DNA of 64,000 bases from Candidatus Meridianibacter frigidus (GTDB lineage: Bacteria; Vulcanimicrobiota; Vulcanimicrobiia; Vulcanimicrobiales; Vulcanimicrobiaceae), in NCBI GenBank assembly GCA_003243975.1, contig QHBJ01000034.1, forward strand, positions 1 through 64,000, in the 5' to 3' direction. Each line of letters begins with the position of its first letter. The first letter of the stretch is position 1. Shown in pieces: positions 42,237 through 51,299 of the stretch. Position numbers and translations under genes: made by a program. The notes beneath the pieces were generated by a model. The model worked only from the letters and a program-made list of their open reading frames with translations, was not told where the DNA came from and did not search any database.

Positions 42237-43484
42237 CTAAAATCTGCCAAGAGCTTCCTCGATGTCAGTGTCCGGAGCGACCGACGTCTGCGCCGTCCGA
42301 GCCGGTTCAAAATGGAACAGTGTCGTTCGAAATTCGCCGAACGTTCCGCAAACTATCGTGCCGTCCGGATCTACCGCAAAAGCGTAGCGATCCTCGGCCA
42401 CGACCGCCACGAATAACCGCAACTCCAGCGCTCGGGCGCGCGCGAAGGAGCGCACGAGCTGCATGTCGGGCAGTTCGGTTTTCCAGAGTAGCAACCGATA
42501 GCCCGCCGCCCGCCAAACAATCGCCCCGGCCGGATCCATCATCGTGGCATCGTCGACTATAGCGATTTGCGCATCGGGTGAAGGTTCGTTCCCGGGTCCC
42601 AGCGTGTAGTCTGCCCGCAACAGATCGCGGACTACACCGGCGGAATCGTCGAAGGGCGTCAGGGCGATTCGGCTTGATCTGCTGGAGCCGGCCCTGCGCA
42701 GATCGTGGCGCGCTCGAGCGCGTGCCGGAATCGTGCGGGAAAGAGCTACCGAGCCGGTCAGGATTTCCGGACGGTCCTGTGACGCGCGCGCAACCGTGTT
42801 CCCGCCCGAATCAAGAATCTGGCTCTTGCCACAGTATGCAACGCACCTTCGTTCGACGCCGACCTTATTGGCTGCGACGAATGGCCGGAGGTTTTCTTGC
42901 GCGCGAACGCGGGCCAGAAGATCGGCCTGTGCATTCTCGAGGTTCTGCGGATCGCGCCCCGAGGTCACCCACGCGGTCGGCATGACGAGAATCTCCGCAC
43001 CGTCGTCAACCAATCGGCGCGCGATCGTAGGGACACGCCCGTCCGCGCAGATCAAGACGCCGAGCTTGCCGAGCGACGTTTGAATGGGGCCGCGTAGCGA
43101 TCCTGGAGCAAACCATTGCCGGTCAAAATGCCACAAGAAGCACTTGTCCGCAGTGCCTGCCAACGTTCCGTCCGCATCGACGACGTACGCACTATTATAG
43201 GTAAGGTTGCGTTCGGTGCGCACGGAGCCATACACGATCACCGCACCGGTTGCACGCGCTGCTTCTTGCACGTCGTTTAGTGCCCGCTCGCTTACGCTGG
43301 GGTCGATGGGCTCCTTGCCAATAACGTAGGCGGGCACCGTTCCCTCCGGCAATACGATAAGCTGCGCGCCAGTGCGTCCGGCATCTACCACATGCTGCAG
43401 GATGCGGGGCCAAACGATATCAAACGCATCGCGCTCGTGCGCTTGCAGTTGAAGGGCCGCAATAAAAACCGTGCGCGAGTTCAT
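42237..43484 (-). CDS. Carbon-nitrogen hydrolase with a degenerate second nitrilase half
   Basis: 415 residues from ATG 43484. The N-terminal half is a nitrilase-superfamily amidase with triad Glu (LPEGTVP), Lys (ADKCFLW) and Cys (ICADGRVP). Residues from about 260 look like a decayed second copy: MDPAGAIVWRAAGYRLLLW corresponds to ADGRVPTIARRLVDD, and RARALELRLFVAVVAEDRYA to RAQENLRPFVAANKVGVE, without the catalytic Cys. Total length is well above the usual 260-330. Substrate unknown. First gene of the six-gene minus-strand run that ends in TldE. The start was chosen because homology begins at MNSRTVF. Confidence 0.88.
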   Translation of the reverse strand: MNSRTVFIAALQLQAHERDAFDIVWPRILQHVVDAGRTGAQLIVLPEGTVPAYVIGKEPIDPSVSERALNDVQEAARATGAVIVYGSVRTERNLTYNSAYVVDADGTLAGTADKCFLWHFDRQWFAPGSLRGPIQTSLGKLGVLICADGRVPTIARRLVDDGAEILVMPTAWVTSGRDPQNLENAQADLLARVRAQENLRPFVAANKVGVERRCVAYCGKSQILDSGGNTVARASQDRPEILTGSVALSRTIPARARARHDLRRAGSSRSSRIALTPFDDSAGVVRDLLRADYTLGPGNEPSPDAQIAIVDDATMMDPAGAIVWRAAGYRLLLWKTELPDMQLVRSFARARALELRLFVAVVAEDRYAFAVDPDGTIVCGTFGEFRTTLFHFEPARTAQTSVAPDTDIEEALGRF

Positions 43485-43603
43485 ACCTTTCGGCTCAATT
43501 GCTTTGGGTAGCATCATTGCTCTCCTGCCGGTCGGTTTCACGCAAAAAGGGCGAGAACGGTTTGGGTATGAAGAGCGTTGAAGCCAGAAGGGGAGCTATA
43601 GCA

Positions 43604-44473
43604 TTGAAGCGATTTTTCGTGGGCCTCGCGGTTGCGTCGGTGCTGTCCGGCATCGCCGGAGATGGTATTGCGGCGCCCCGCAGCACCGCTTCACCCTCGC
43701 ATGCCAAGCCCGTTCGCAAGGCGCCTGCCGACGAGTACTTCGGACGCATGAAATGGAGCTACATCGGTATCAACAACATGGCTCACGATGAGACGATACG
43801 TGCCGGAGCCTATACCATCGACTCGGCCGAAATCAACAAAGCGCAATTCGGCGACGATGCGTTGGCCGACTGGGAACGCAAGTATCCCGACGATCCGCAG
43901 CTCCCGCGCTCCATCTATCTGATGGCCAAGCTCTACTCCAAGATTTGGACACTCTCAGGCCAGAGTCAGGCCGTGTACTATCTTCAGCGGCTGCAAAACA
44001 GATATCCAAACACGTACTTCGGAAAAACGGTGAAGGCGCAACTCGCGAAGGGATTCACCGAACATATCCTGGCCGACGCGCTGGCATGCCCGACGCCCTC
44101 CCCGCCCTATTTCGGCCTGATCCCGCCCACGCCGACGCCGATGCCTACTCCCACCCCAATTCCGACCAATGCGCCGGCGCCCAATATTCACTTCTCGATC
44201 GTGCAAACGCCATGTGCGCAACCCGCGCCGGAGCCACCGTGGCCTACCCCCGCGCCATTGCCGACGCCGGCTCCCGCTACGAGTCCCGCGGTAACGCCGA
44301 GCCCGGGCCCGGCCGCCACGTCGAGTAGCATTCCACCGGCCACCAGCAGTCCGGGAGGACCGCTTCCCACTCCTCGACCGTCGGCGAGCCCCACGCTCGC
44401 TCCGGTGCAGCCGGCTAGTCCGACGCCCTCCGCAACTCCGCATCATCGGGAGCGCCGCGCGAGGCACGTGTAG
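43604..44473 (+). CDS. Exported TPR-like protein with Pro/Thr-rich tail
   Basis: 289 residues from TTG 43604, where a signal peptide (KRFFVGLAVASVLSGIAG) begins and AAGGGGAG precedes. Residues about 50-165 are helical repeats (WSYIGINNM, DWERKYPDDPQLPRSIYLM, YYLQRLQNRYPNTYFG), similar to TPR/YbgF units. Residues 170-289 are a Pro/Thr/Ala tail with cysteines, likely spanning the envelope. Divergent from the nitrilase; longer upstream starts lie antisense to its 5' end. Function unknown. Confidence 0.7.
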   Translation: MKRFFVGLAVASVLSGIAGDGIAAPRSTASPSHAKPVRKAPADEYFGRMKWSYIGINNMAHDETIRAGAYTIDSAEINKAQFGDDALADWERKYPDDPQLPRSIYLMAKLYSKIWTLSGQSQAVYYLQRLQNRYPNTYFGKTVKAQLAKGFTEHILADALACPTPSPPYFGLIPPTPTPMPTPTPIPTNAPAPNIHFSIVQTPCAQPAPEPPWPTPAPLPTPAPATSPAVTPSPGPAATSSSIPPATSSPGGPLPTPRPSASPTLAPVQPASPTPSATPHHRERRARHV

Positions 44474-44497
44474 CGGCGCAAGCCAGGGTATAGAATG

Positions 44498-44529
44498 AAG
44501 GGACCCCCGGTTTTCACCGGAGGTCCCTT
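44498..44529. terminator. Stable hairpin between convergent genes
   Basis: AAGGGACC plus CCGG (44498-44510) pairs with CCGG plus GGTCCCTT (44517-44529) around a 6-base loop, twelve pairs with one mismatch. No long T-run on either strand, so it may act as a bidirectional or Rho-assisted end between the genes ending at 44473 and 44573. Confidence 0.5.
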
Positions 44530-44572
44530 CTCATCTATTGGCGACGGTTTCGCCTGAGCGAACCGACGCGTT

Positions 44573-45967
44573 TTAGAAGTGCAGACCCAGGCCGACGTAG
44601 CCACCGTTGTGGGTGAAGCCAATCGGAGCGTTCTGCTTATTGTTTCCGCGGTCACCTAAGAACCCGAAGTCCAGGAACAGCGGGCTCGCTCCGAAATTGA
44701 ACGTGCCGCCAAGCTGGTACTTCAAGATGCTGTAGGCCAGGGTGAACGGACCGGTCGGACACACGTCGGTGCCGCAATTGCCGCGCACGTTGGGGTAATA
44801 CCACACGCTACCGTAGATGGAGAACGGCTGGTCGAGGTCGGGCAGTTTCTCTGCGCCGAAGCCGAAGCCGCTGAGCTTGGGATAGCCGTAGTTACCGGTG
44901 CGGTACATGTAGCCGACGCCGATGTAGAGGCGCGGATCCGCGACCTTCAGGCCGAGACGGCCGTCGAAGTCGTAGTCGCGAGCCACAAACGCCGGAACGA
45001 AGGTTTGCCCCATGCCACCGATGACGGTGACGCAACCCGTGTCGCCGGTCGAGGCATGCCCTGCGAGACCGTCGCAAGCGGCACGCACGTTGGCGGGGGT
45101 CGAGGCAACGCCTTGGTTATGCGGGTAGTTGTACTGGCGGAAGTCACCCTCCAGCATCCACGGCAGGTTGCCGAGATCGAACTCGATTCCCTCACGCAGG
45201 CTGAAGCTGAAGCCACCAGAGTTGTTGTTGCCGGTGTTGCCCGGGCTGAACTCGTTGTACACCTTCGGTGAAAAGATGTAATCACCGACGATGAACTTGT
45301 CTTTGTACGGAGCCGCAACCGGTGTTGGCGTTGCCACCGGCACGGGGACCGGCGTGACAGTCGGAGGCGGCGGAGGCGGCGCAGGCGTGACCGCTACATA
45401 GCGGACGACGACCAAGCGCTTGTCGGGAACCCACTGAACGTAGGCGCCCATGCCTTCGGAGATGACGCGCACCGGCACGACGACGTGGCCCTGATAGATT
45501 TCAGGGGGAACGTCGAGCGGACGGGTCTCGCCGTTGATGACAACTTCCGGCTTGCCGACGGTAACTTTTACGTCGGATCCGGGCTTGCTGACATCGACGG
45601 TCTTAGAGCCGGCGTCGTACGAAACCGTGGCACCCATTTGCTCGAACATCGAGCGCAGGGGGATCAGGATCGTGCCACCGCGCACTAGCGCGGCGAGAAC
45701 ACGGCCCTGCTTCAACTTATCGGGTTTCGCGTAAACGTGGTGATCGTTGAAGAGGATCGGAATCTGTCCCGACGGCGGTGAACCGAAGTTCGCCGGCGGA
45801 GCAGCTGGAGCCGAGGTGGCCGTGGCGGCGGGAGCAGGCGAGGCCTGCGCAATCGCGTTGGGTCCAATGTTGCCATGCGATGCATGTCCCGACGGAGCGG
45901 CGACCGCGTTAAGTCCCAAGGTGGCTGCGAACAGCACACCAAGTACTCCGGTGCTCAGTCGTTTCAA
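44573..45967 (-). CDS. Exported protein with copper-amine-oxidase-N domain and C-terminal beta-barrel
   Basis: 464 residues. TTG start with GGAGG 6 bases upstream; signal peptide at the N-terminus (VLGVLFAATLGLNAVAA). Residues about 95-190 match the copper-amine-oxidase-N fold: VLAALVRGGTILIPLRSMFE then VVPVRVISEGMGA. A Pro/Val linker (about 195-220) leads to a Gly/aromatic-rich part of about 240 residues that ends in GLGLHF, an outer-membrane-type terminal Phe. Probably an outer-membrane or surface protein; substrate unknown. The 5' leader carries repeats described separately. Confidence 0.75.
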   Translation of the reverse strand: MKRLSTGVLGVLFAATLGLNAVAAPSGHASHGNIGPNAIAQASPAPAATATSAPAAPPANFGSPPSGQIPILFNDHHVYAKPDKLKQGRVLAALVRGGTILIPLRSMFEQMGATVSYDAGSKTVDVSKPGSDVKVTVGKPEVVINGETRPLDVPPEIYQGHVVVPVRVISEGMGAYVQWVPDKRLVVVRYVAVTPAPPPPPPTVTPVPVPVATPTPVAAPYKDKFIVGDYIFSPKVYNEFSPGNTGNNNSGGFSFSLREGIEFDLGNLPWMLEGDFRQYNYPHNQGVASTPANVRAACDGLAGHASTGDTGCVTVIGGMGQTFVPAFVARDYDFDGRLGLKVADPRLYIGVGYMYRTGNYGYPKLSGFGFGAEKLPDLDQPFSIYGSVWYYPNVRGNCGTDVCPTGPFTLAYSILKYQLGGTFNFGASPLFLDFGFLGDRGNNKQNAPIGFTHNGGYVGLGLHF

Positions 45968-45999
45968 TGTATCCTCCTAGTTAGTAATGAGACCTGAGA

Positions 46000-46040
46000 T
46001 TGGTCATGTTTGGTCACGGGCCACCCCACTTTCGAGTGGG
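46000..46040 (-). promoter_or_regulatory. Leader with two TTGGTCA direct repeats and a hairpin
   Basis: Two TTGGTCA copies (plus-strand 46000-46006 and 46010-46016) are 10 bases apart, one DNA turn. Next, CCCACT (46025-46030) pairs with AGTGGG (46035-46040) around TTCG. Both lie in the 5' leader of the copper-amine-oxidase-N gene, 33-73 bases before its start. They look like an operator plus a short hairpin; no known riboswitch recognised. Confidence 0.35.
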
Positions 46041-46184
46041 CTACCCCTGATCAAACCTTCTCAATCTCCTTCGGGAACAACGGATTGCCCCCCTTGAAGT
46101 ATAACCCTAGCCGGCGCCGCCTGGGCGGCTATGTTTGTCGGCTTAGGGGCTGCACGTCGCCCGAACGGTCTATATAACGGGCTT

Positions 46185-46580
46185 TTAGCCCATTTTGTCT
46201 TGGAGTTTGGAAAGAAATTTCGCGCGCTCGATGATGTATCGCTCGTGCGTTCCCTCGGCGACGTTCTCTTGCTCGTCGAACACCTGAACCGCAAACGTGA
46301 TGCGTGGTCCATCGATTTGGACCACCTCGACTTCGGTGCGGACGATGAAACCCACGGGCACGGGTTTGCGGTGCTCGAGATCGATGTGGGTACCCACGGT
46401 AAGCTGCTCGCCGTTCAAAAGGGGACCCACGCAATGCATGGCGGCCTCTTCGATCAACTGCACCAGTTGCGGCGTGGAGAGGACGTCGGCCCCTTTGTTC
46501 CCCGCCTTCTCTGCGGTCATCCATTCCTCGACGCGGGTCTGGCTGCTATAGGTGCGGCCGATGTCGAGCTTGACACTCAT
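46185..46580 (-). CDS. FlK-type hotdog-fold thioesterase
   Basis: 131 residues of the FlK-like hotdog family: RTYSSQTRVEEWMTAEKAGN near the start, LVQLIEEAAMHCVGPLL in the helix and GTHIDLEHRKPVPVGF. The central Glu and Thr/His residues match the active region of FlK, which hydrolyses fluoroacetyl-CoA, but most family members act on other acyl-CoAs. Alone on the minus strand; 190 bases from the adaptor gene. Confidence 0.85.
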   Translation of the reverse strand: MSVKLDIGRTYSSQTRVEEWMTAEKAGNKGADVLSTPQLVQLIEEAAMHCVGPLLNGEQLTVGTHIDLEHRKPVPVGFIVRTEVEVVQIDGPRITFAVQVFDEQENVAEGTHERYIIERAKFLSKLQDKMG

Positions 46581-46770
46581 GGCCCCGGAGAATACTACAG
46601 AGCGCCGGGCTCTCCCGCCCCTGCGCGCGTTTGAATCCTTTTTGATGGTTTACACAGCAAAAGCTGGTACGGTCATGAAGTCGCAGGCGCACTCGGCATC
46701 TCGCTGAATCAAAGTTCGGTTTTGCGCGGTATGTACTGGCGCACCTCACAGGAGATTATTTAGGAGCAGC

Positions 46771-48120
46771 ATGCACTATAGAAGTCTGGCGTTCGTTCTT
46801 GCCGTTGCGGGTGCCGCCGCCCTGACGGGCTGCGGCCACAAGGGCGCGCAGGGGCCCAAAGGCCCGCCGCCGCTGAACGTGGACACCGCGACCGCCATGC
46901 GGCGCGACATCGCAACGTTCATTCAGCTCGACGGTCAAGTCGCGCCCCTTCAAGATGCGACCCTTTCGTTGCAACAATCGGGCCCGCTGGTCGGCATCTA
47001 TGTTAATGAAGGCGACCGTGTAAGCGCGGGCCAGTTGCTGGCAAAAGTAGACGACTCCACGATGCAAGCGCAGCTGGCGCAAGATGAAGCGCTCATCAAT
47101 CAAAGTGCCGCGCGCGCGCAAAGCTCCGCGCTCAACGTGCCGATTACCCAGCAGCAAACCTCAGCCGGCGTCCAAACCGCGCGCAATACCCTGGCATCCG
47201 ACCGCGCCGCGCTGCAAAACGCCCAGTTGGTCTACAATCAAAACCAGCAGCTTTTCCGGCAGGGATACGTGTCGCAAACTGCGCTCGCGCAATCGCAAGC
47301 GCAGTATGTCGCTGCGCAGCAGAAAGTCCAGATCGATCAGCAACAGCTGCAGACCGCTCAGAGCAACACGCTGCAAACCGGCGTAAGTTCTGCCAACGCG
47401 CAGGCCGATCGTGCCGCCATCGCATCGGCGCAAGCGCAGGCAAACACGCTGCGCACGCAGATAGCGCAGACCGCTCTCTACGCGCCTTTTAGCGGCGTCG
47501 TCACACAGCGTCTGATGGATCCCGGAGCCATGGCGGGTCCGTCGGCGCCTCTCTTGCGCCTTTCGCAGGTTGACGTGGTGTATGTGAACATCAACGTGCC
47601 GGATGAAGATCTGGGGTTCATTCATGCCGGCACTCCGGTGAAGTTCAGCACCGGTTCGCTGTCCGGCCGCCAATTCTCGGGAACCATCAGCGATGTAAAT
47701 GCGGTGCCCACGCAGGGGACACTCTCCTATCGCGCGCGCGTGCGTCAGCCGAACCCAGGAAATTTATTGCGTGGCGGCATGCTGGTGAACGTCACGATTC
47801 AGAAGCAGCGCCACCGCGCGGCCATCGTCGTTCCGCGCAGCGCGGTCGGCCAAACGGAGGCCGGCAACACGGTCTTCGTTGTGGAGACGGGCAATAAGGC
47901 CAAGGAAGTCCCCGTATCGGTGGGACTTCAGACGGATACCCTAAGCGAAGTGTCGAGCCCGCAGATTCGCCCGGGGACGCAAGTGATTACCACGCGTCCG
48001 GATGCATTGCAAAACGGGAGTTTGGTAGCCGTGAACGGCGCCGTGACTGCGCCGGGCGCACAACCGGCGGCCCGGCGACGGCCGCCCGGTAAAGGTGCAG
48101 CCGGGGGGCGACGTCCGTGA
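46771..48120 (+). CDS. Periplasmic adaptor lipoprotein of an efflux system (RND/HlyD family)
   Basis: 449 residues. Lipoprotein signal ending AALTGC, then DVTTATAM-type beta and lipoyl halves: VGIYVNEGDRVSAGQLLAKVDD and, after the coiled hairpin (residues about 95-225), LYAPFSGVVTQRLMDPGAM. The barrel and MPD stretch follow (FSGTISDVNAVPTQGTLSYR). It would bridge a pump in the inner membrane and TolC. It overlaps the TolC gene by 4 bases. No pump gene is adjacent. Confidence 0.92.
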   Translation: MHYRSLAFVLAVAGAAALTGCGHKGAQGPKGPPPLNVDTATAMRRDIATFIQLDGQVAPLQDATLSLQQSGPLVGIYVNEGDRVSAGQLLAKVDDSTMQAQLAQDEALINQSAARAQSSALNVPITQQQTSAGVQTARNTLASDRAALQNAQLVYNQNQQLFRQGYVSQTALAQSQAQYVAAQQKVQIDQQQLQTAQSNTLQTGVSSANAQADRAAIASAQAQANTLRTQIAQTALYAPFSGVVTQRLMDPGAMAGPSAPLLRLSQVDVVYVNINVPDEDLGFIHAGTPVKFSTGSLSGRQFSGTISDVNAVPTQGTLSYRARVRQPNPGNLLRGGMLVNVTIQKQRHRAAIVVPRSAVGQTEAGNTVFVVETGNKAKEVPVSVGLQTDTLSEVSSPQIRPGTQVITTRPDALQNGSLVAVNGAVTAPGAQPAARRRPPGKGAAGGRRP

Positions 48121-49628
48121 AAAGATACGTCCTTGTCGTCACGGCCTTGACAGTAGGCCTCGCCGCGTTCGGCGCATCCGGTAATGCGGCCACCAAGCCC
48201 GCAGCGGGCCCAACTCCGACGCCGATTCCTTCGCCACGGGTTACAGCGCTGCCATACCCAGCGTACGGAACGCCCGCACCCGACGTGGCCAGGACCGTTC
48301 GCGCGCCCGGGGTTCCGCAGCTCGTCAATCTGCAGCAAGCCATCGATATCGCCGCTGCCAAGTCGCCGCTGCTCGCGCAAGCGCGGGCCAATGAAACAAT
48401 CGCCAACGCCAACGTAAAGCTGGCGCGCGCTCCTGCCCTCCCAAGCGTCGGCGTGGTAGGAAGCAGCACCCACAGCAATACGTCCGGCGGAGCCTCGCTG
48501 GGCGGGTCCACCGGCGGGGGCGCCTTCGGCAACAATGGATCCACCGGCGGCCGAAGCGGCTCCGGCGGCAGCTTTACGAGCAACTCGCTGGATGCAAACC
48601 TCAAACAGCTGATTTTTGACGGCGGAAGGGTTTCCGCGCAGATCCGGGCCGCCTCGGAGAACGAACAAGGCACGGCCGACACCTATCGGCGCCAGCTGCA
48701 AACGGTGGCGTTTAACGTTGCCAACGCATACTACAATGCGCTTGCGGCCGGACGCACGGTCGCAATCGACGCAGAACTGGTACGCGAGAATCAAGTGAGC
48801 GCGGACTTGGTCGCCGCCCAGGTGCGCGCCGGAACTGAAGCGCGCGCGCAAATAGCGACGGCCGAACTTCCGGTTGCGCAAGCGCGTGTCAATCTGGTGC
48901 GTGCCCAAGGCGCCGAATATTCCGCCCTGGCAACCTTCGTCAATGCGCTGGGCTTAGATGCGAATGTTGACGTACGGCCTGTGGACGATACGCCGTCGAA
49001 TCCGTCCGCCACGCTGTTGCAACCCGAGTTGCTTAGTTATGACGCTGCGATGGCACGTGCAGCTTTGTTGCGCCCGGACCTTGCAGCCGCGCAGCGCACA
49101 ATCAACGCTGCGGAGGAGACTCTGCACGCCGCACGGTTGGGTAAAGTGCCTACCGTCAACGGGAGCGCCGGCCTCGGCGTCGCTTCCACGCTGCCTGATG
49201 GTTCGAACTTCAATCATTCCGGCAACATCGGCGCTACGATCACGATCCCGATTTTCGATCAGGGCTTAACGGCAGCGCAAACAGAGCAAGCGCAAGGACA
49301 ACTCGAGAACGCGCGCGCAAATTTTGAAAACACGCGCCTGGGTGTCGGTCTGAATGTGCGGCAGGCGCTAACGAACTTGGTTTCCGCGCAGGCGGCCCTG
49401 GTGCAGACGCAGGCCGAATTGCGCAATGCGCGACAAGTTCTGCAATCCACGCAGGCGCAGTACCGCGCCGGCGTAACGACGTTGCCGCTCTTGCTCAATG
49501 CCGAAGTCGGATTGACCCAAGCGGAGACCGACAACGTCAACGCGATCTATGCCTTGCGCCAAGCCGAGCAGAATTATCTCTTCGCGCTCGGCGAAAACGA
49601 TACGCAAATTCCGGCCGGATACAAGTAA
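48117..49628 (+). CDS. TolC-family outer-membrane efflux protein
   Basis: 503 residues, signal peptide at the N-terminus (YVLVVTALTVGLAAFGA). Helical repeats with two tandem halves typical of TolC: QLVNLQQAIDIAAAKSPLLA and, in the second half, ARAALLRPDLAAAQRTINAAE. The Gly-rich loop from about 115 to 145 is low complexity. It forms the outer-membrane channel for the adaptor encoded just upstream. Ends before two solute-binding lipoprotein genes. Confidence 0.92.
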   Translation: MKRYVLVVTALTVGLAAFGASGNAATKPAAGPTPTPIPSPRVTALPYPAYGTPAPDVARTVRAPGVPQLVNLQQAIDIAAAKSPLLAQARANETIANANVKLARAPALPSVGVVGSSTHSNTSGGASLGGSTGGGAFGNNGSTGGRSGSGGSFTSNSLDANLKQLIFDGGRVSAQIRAASENEQGTADTYRRQLQTVAFNVANAYYNALAAGRTVAIDAELVRENQVSADLVAAQVRAGTEARAQIATAELPVAQARVNLVRAQGAEYSALATFVNALGLDANVDVRPVDDTPSNPSATLLQPELLSYDAAMARAALLRPDLAAAQRTINAAEETLHAARLGKVPTVNGSAGLGVASTLPDGSNFNHSGNIGATITIPIFDQGLTAAQTEQAQGQLENARANFENTRLGVGLNVRQALTNLVSAQAALVQTQAELRNARQVLQSTQAQYRAGVTTLPLLLNAEVGLTQAETDNVNAIYALRQAEQNYLFALGENDTQIPAGYK

Positions 49629-49664
49629 AGGGGAGGCCGCCGCGAGGCCGCTAATATCCCGCGG

Positions 49665-51299
49665 ATGAAAGCCATCATGACGCTGCTTGCCGCAGCGGTT
49701 GCGCTGGCCGCCTGCACCAAGGTCGGCACGCAGACCTCGTCAACCGGCGAGCGGCAGAACAGTTTTACCATACCGCACGTGTTCCGGTATGCCACGGCCG
49801 AAGATATCAGCAGTTTGAACCCTCACCTGGTCCAGCAGAACACGGTGGGGCTGATGGCCTCGCTGACAATGGCCTGGCTTATCAAATGGGATCACAACAA
49901 TCTGCCCTATCCCGAACTGGCGACCGAAGTCCCCAGCAAGGCCAATGGCGAGATCAGTGCGGACGGCAAAACCATCACCTTTCATCTCCGCAAGGGCGTG
50001 AAATGGTCGGACGGCGCGCCCTTTAATGCTGACGACGTCGTATTTAGCACGAACGTCGTCTTAAATAAAGCCAACAATGAAGTAAGCCGCGCGGGTTGGG
50101 ACAAGATCACCAAAATCGACGAACCCGATAAATATACGGTCGTCTATCACCTTTCGAGCCCGTTTTCGCCCTTCGTCGTGATCTTTTTTTCCAGCGCAGG
50201 TGCCAACCCGTGCATTCTGCCGAAGCATCTGCTGGGAAATCTGCCCAATATCAACACCGCGGCGTATAACTCCCTACCCGTAGGAATCGGGCCATTCAAG
50301 TACGCTGCATGGAAGCGCTCGGATTCAGTTGAAATGGTTCGCAATCCGTACTACTTCCGCGGCCAGCCCAAACTCGAAAAGATCGTCTTCAAGATTATTC
50401 CCGACCGCAATACCGTGCAGTCGCAGATTCAGGCGCACGAACTCGACATGTTTTACCCGGTTTCCGGGTTGTACTTCAATCGCCTGAAGGATACGCCCGC
50501 GTATACGTACATTCGGCAGCCGGCGTACTACTATAACCACATCGACTTTAATCTCTCCAGCCCAAAACTGTCGGACGTGGCAGTTCGCGAAGCGCTACGC
50601 TACGCGACCGACCGTCAAACGTTGCGCGACAAGATCGGGCATGGCGTCGGGGTTCTGCAGGATGAGCCCGCGCCGGGAAAAGCGCCATACTTTGACCCGA
50701 ATATCAAGTTCACGGCGTACGATCCCGCCAAAGCTAATCAACTATTGGACGGCGCTGGATGGAAACGCGGAGCGGATGGGATTCGATCGAAAAACGGCGT
50801 GAAATTGGTCCTCGATTATGCGACCGGCGCCGGCTTGGCCGATGTCGATCAGCAGATCGAGTTACTGCGCGGTTGGTGGAAGGCCATCGGAATCGACATC
50901 AACGTGCGCCACTACCCGAGCAACTTGTTCTTTGCGCCCGTGCAGAATGGCGGAATCGTCTATAGCGGAAAGTGGGACGTCATCAACTTTGCATGGGGCG
51001 ACGACCCGATTGGCGATTACTCGCAGATCTACGGGTGCGACCAAGTTCCGCCCAAGGGTCAGAACGATTTGCATTGGTGCAACCGGACGGCAGACGCTGC
51101 GATGCATGCGTTGTACGGTCACTACGATCAAGCCCAGCGCAACAAAGACGTTTTGACGCTCATGGGACAGATCGAGAAGGACGCGCCCTTTATCGTTACC
51201 ACCAGCCGGGAGGACATCTTCGTCTTCAATCGCGACCTGAAAAACTTCCAACCCAACCAAGTGACGCAGTTTGACGACATGATGAACGTGGATATCTAG
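49665..51299 (+). CDS. Family 5 solute-binding lipoprotein, CTKVGTQ paralog A
   Basis: 544 residues. Lipoprotein signal ending ALAACTKVGTQ, then the OppA-like body: ATAEDISSLNPHLV, ITFHLRKGVKWSDGAPF, VAVREALRYATDRQTLR. It follows the TolC gene by 36 bases and abuts its paralog directly, so the order adaptor-TolC-SBP-SBP may be one transcript. No ABC permease in view. Sequence is closer to paralog B than to the 9.7 kb paralog (both carry the GANPCILPKH motif and a GGIVYSGKWDV-type segment). Confidence 0.9.
   Translation: MKAIMTLLAAAVALAACTKVGTQTSSTGERQNSFTIPHVFRYATAEDISSLNPHLVQQNTVGLMASLTMAWLIKWDHNNLPYPELATEVPSKANGEISADGKTITFHLRKGVKWSDGAPFNADDVVFSTNVVLNKANNEVSRAGWDKITKIDEPDKYTVVYHLSSPFSPFVVIFFSSAGANPCILPKHLLGNLPNINTAAYNSLPVGIGPFKYAAWKRSDSVEMVRNPYYFRGQPKLEKIVFKIIPDRNTVQSQIQAHELDMFYPVSGLYFNRLKDTPAYTYIRQPAYYYNHIDFNLSSPKLSDVAVREALRYATDRQTLRDKIGHGVGVLQDEPAPGKAPYFDPNIKFTAYDPAKANQLLDGAGWKRGADGIRSKNGVKLVLDYATGAGLADVDQQIELLRGWWKAIGIDINVRHYPSNLFFAPVQNGGIVYSGKWDVINFAWGDDPIGDYSQIYGCDQVPPKGQNDLHWCNRTADAAMHALYGHYDQAQRNKDVLTLMGQIEKDAPFIVTTSREDIFVFNRDLKNFQPNQVTQFDDMMNVDI

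Noticed and set aside
44188-44394. 68-codon minus-strand Gly-rich frame
   Set aside because: Antisense of the Pro/Thr tail of the TPR-like protein; a Gly-rich shadow of Pro codons.
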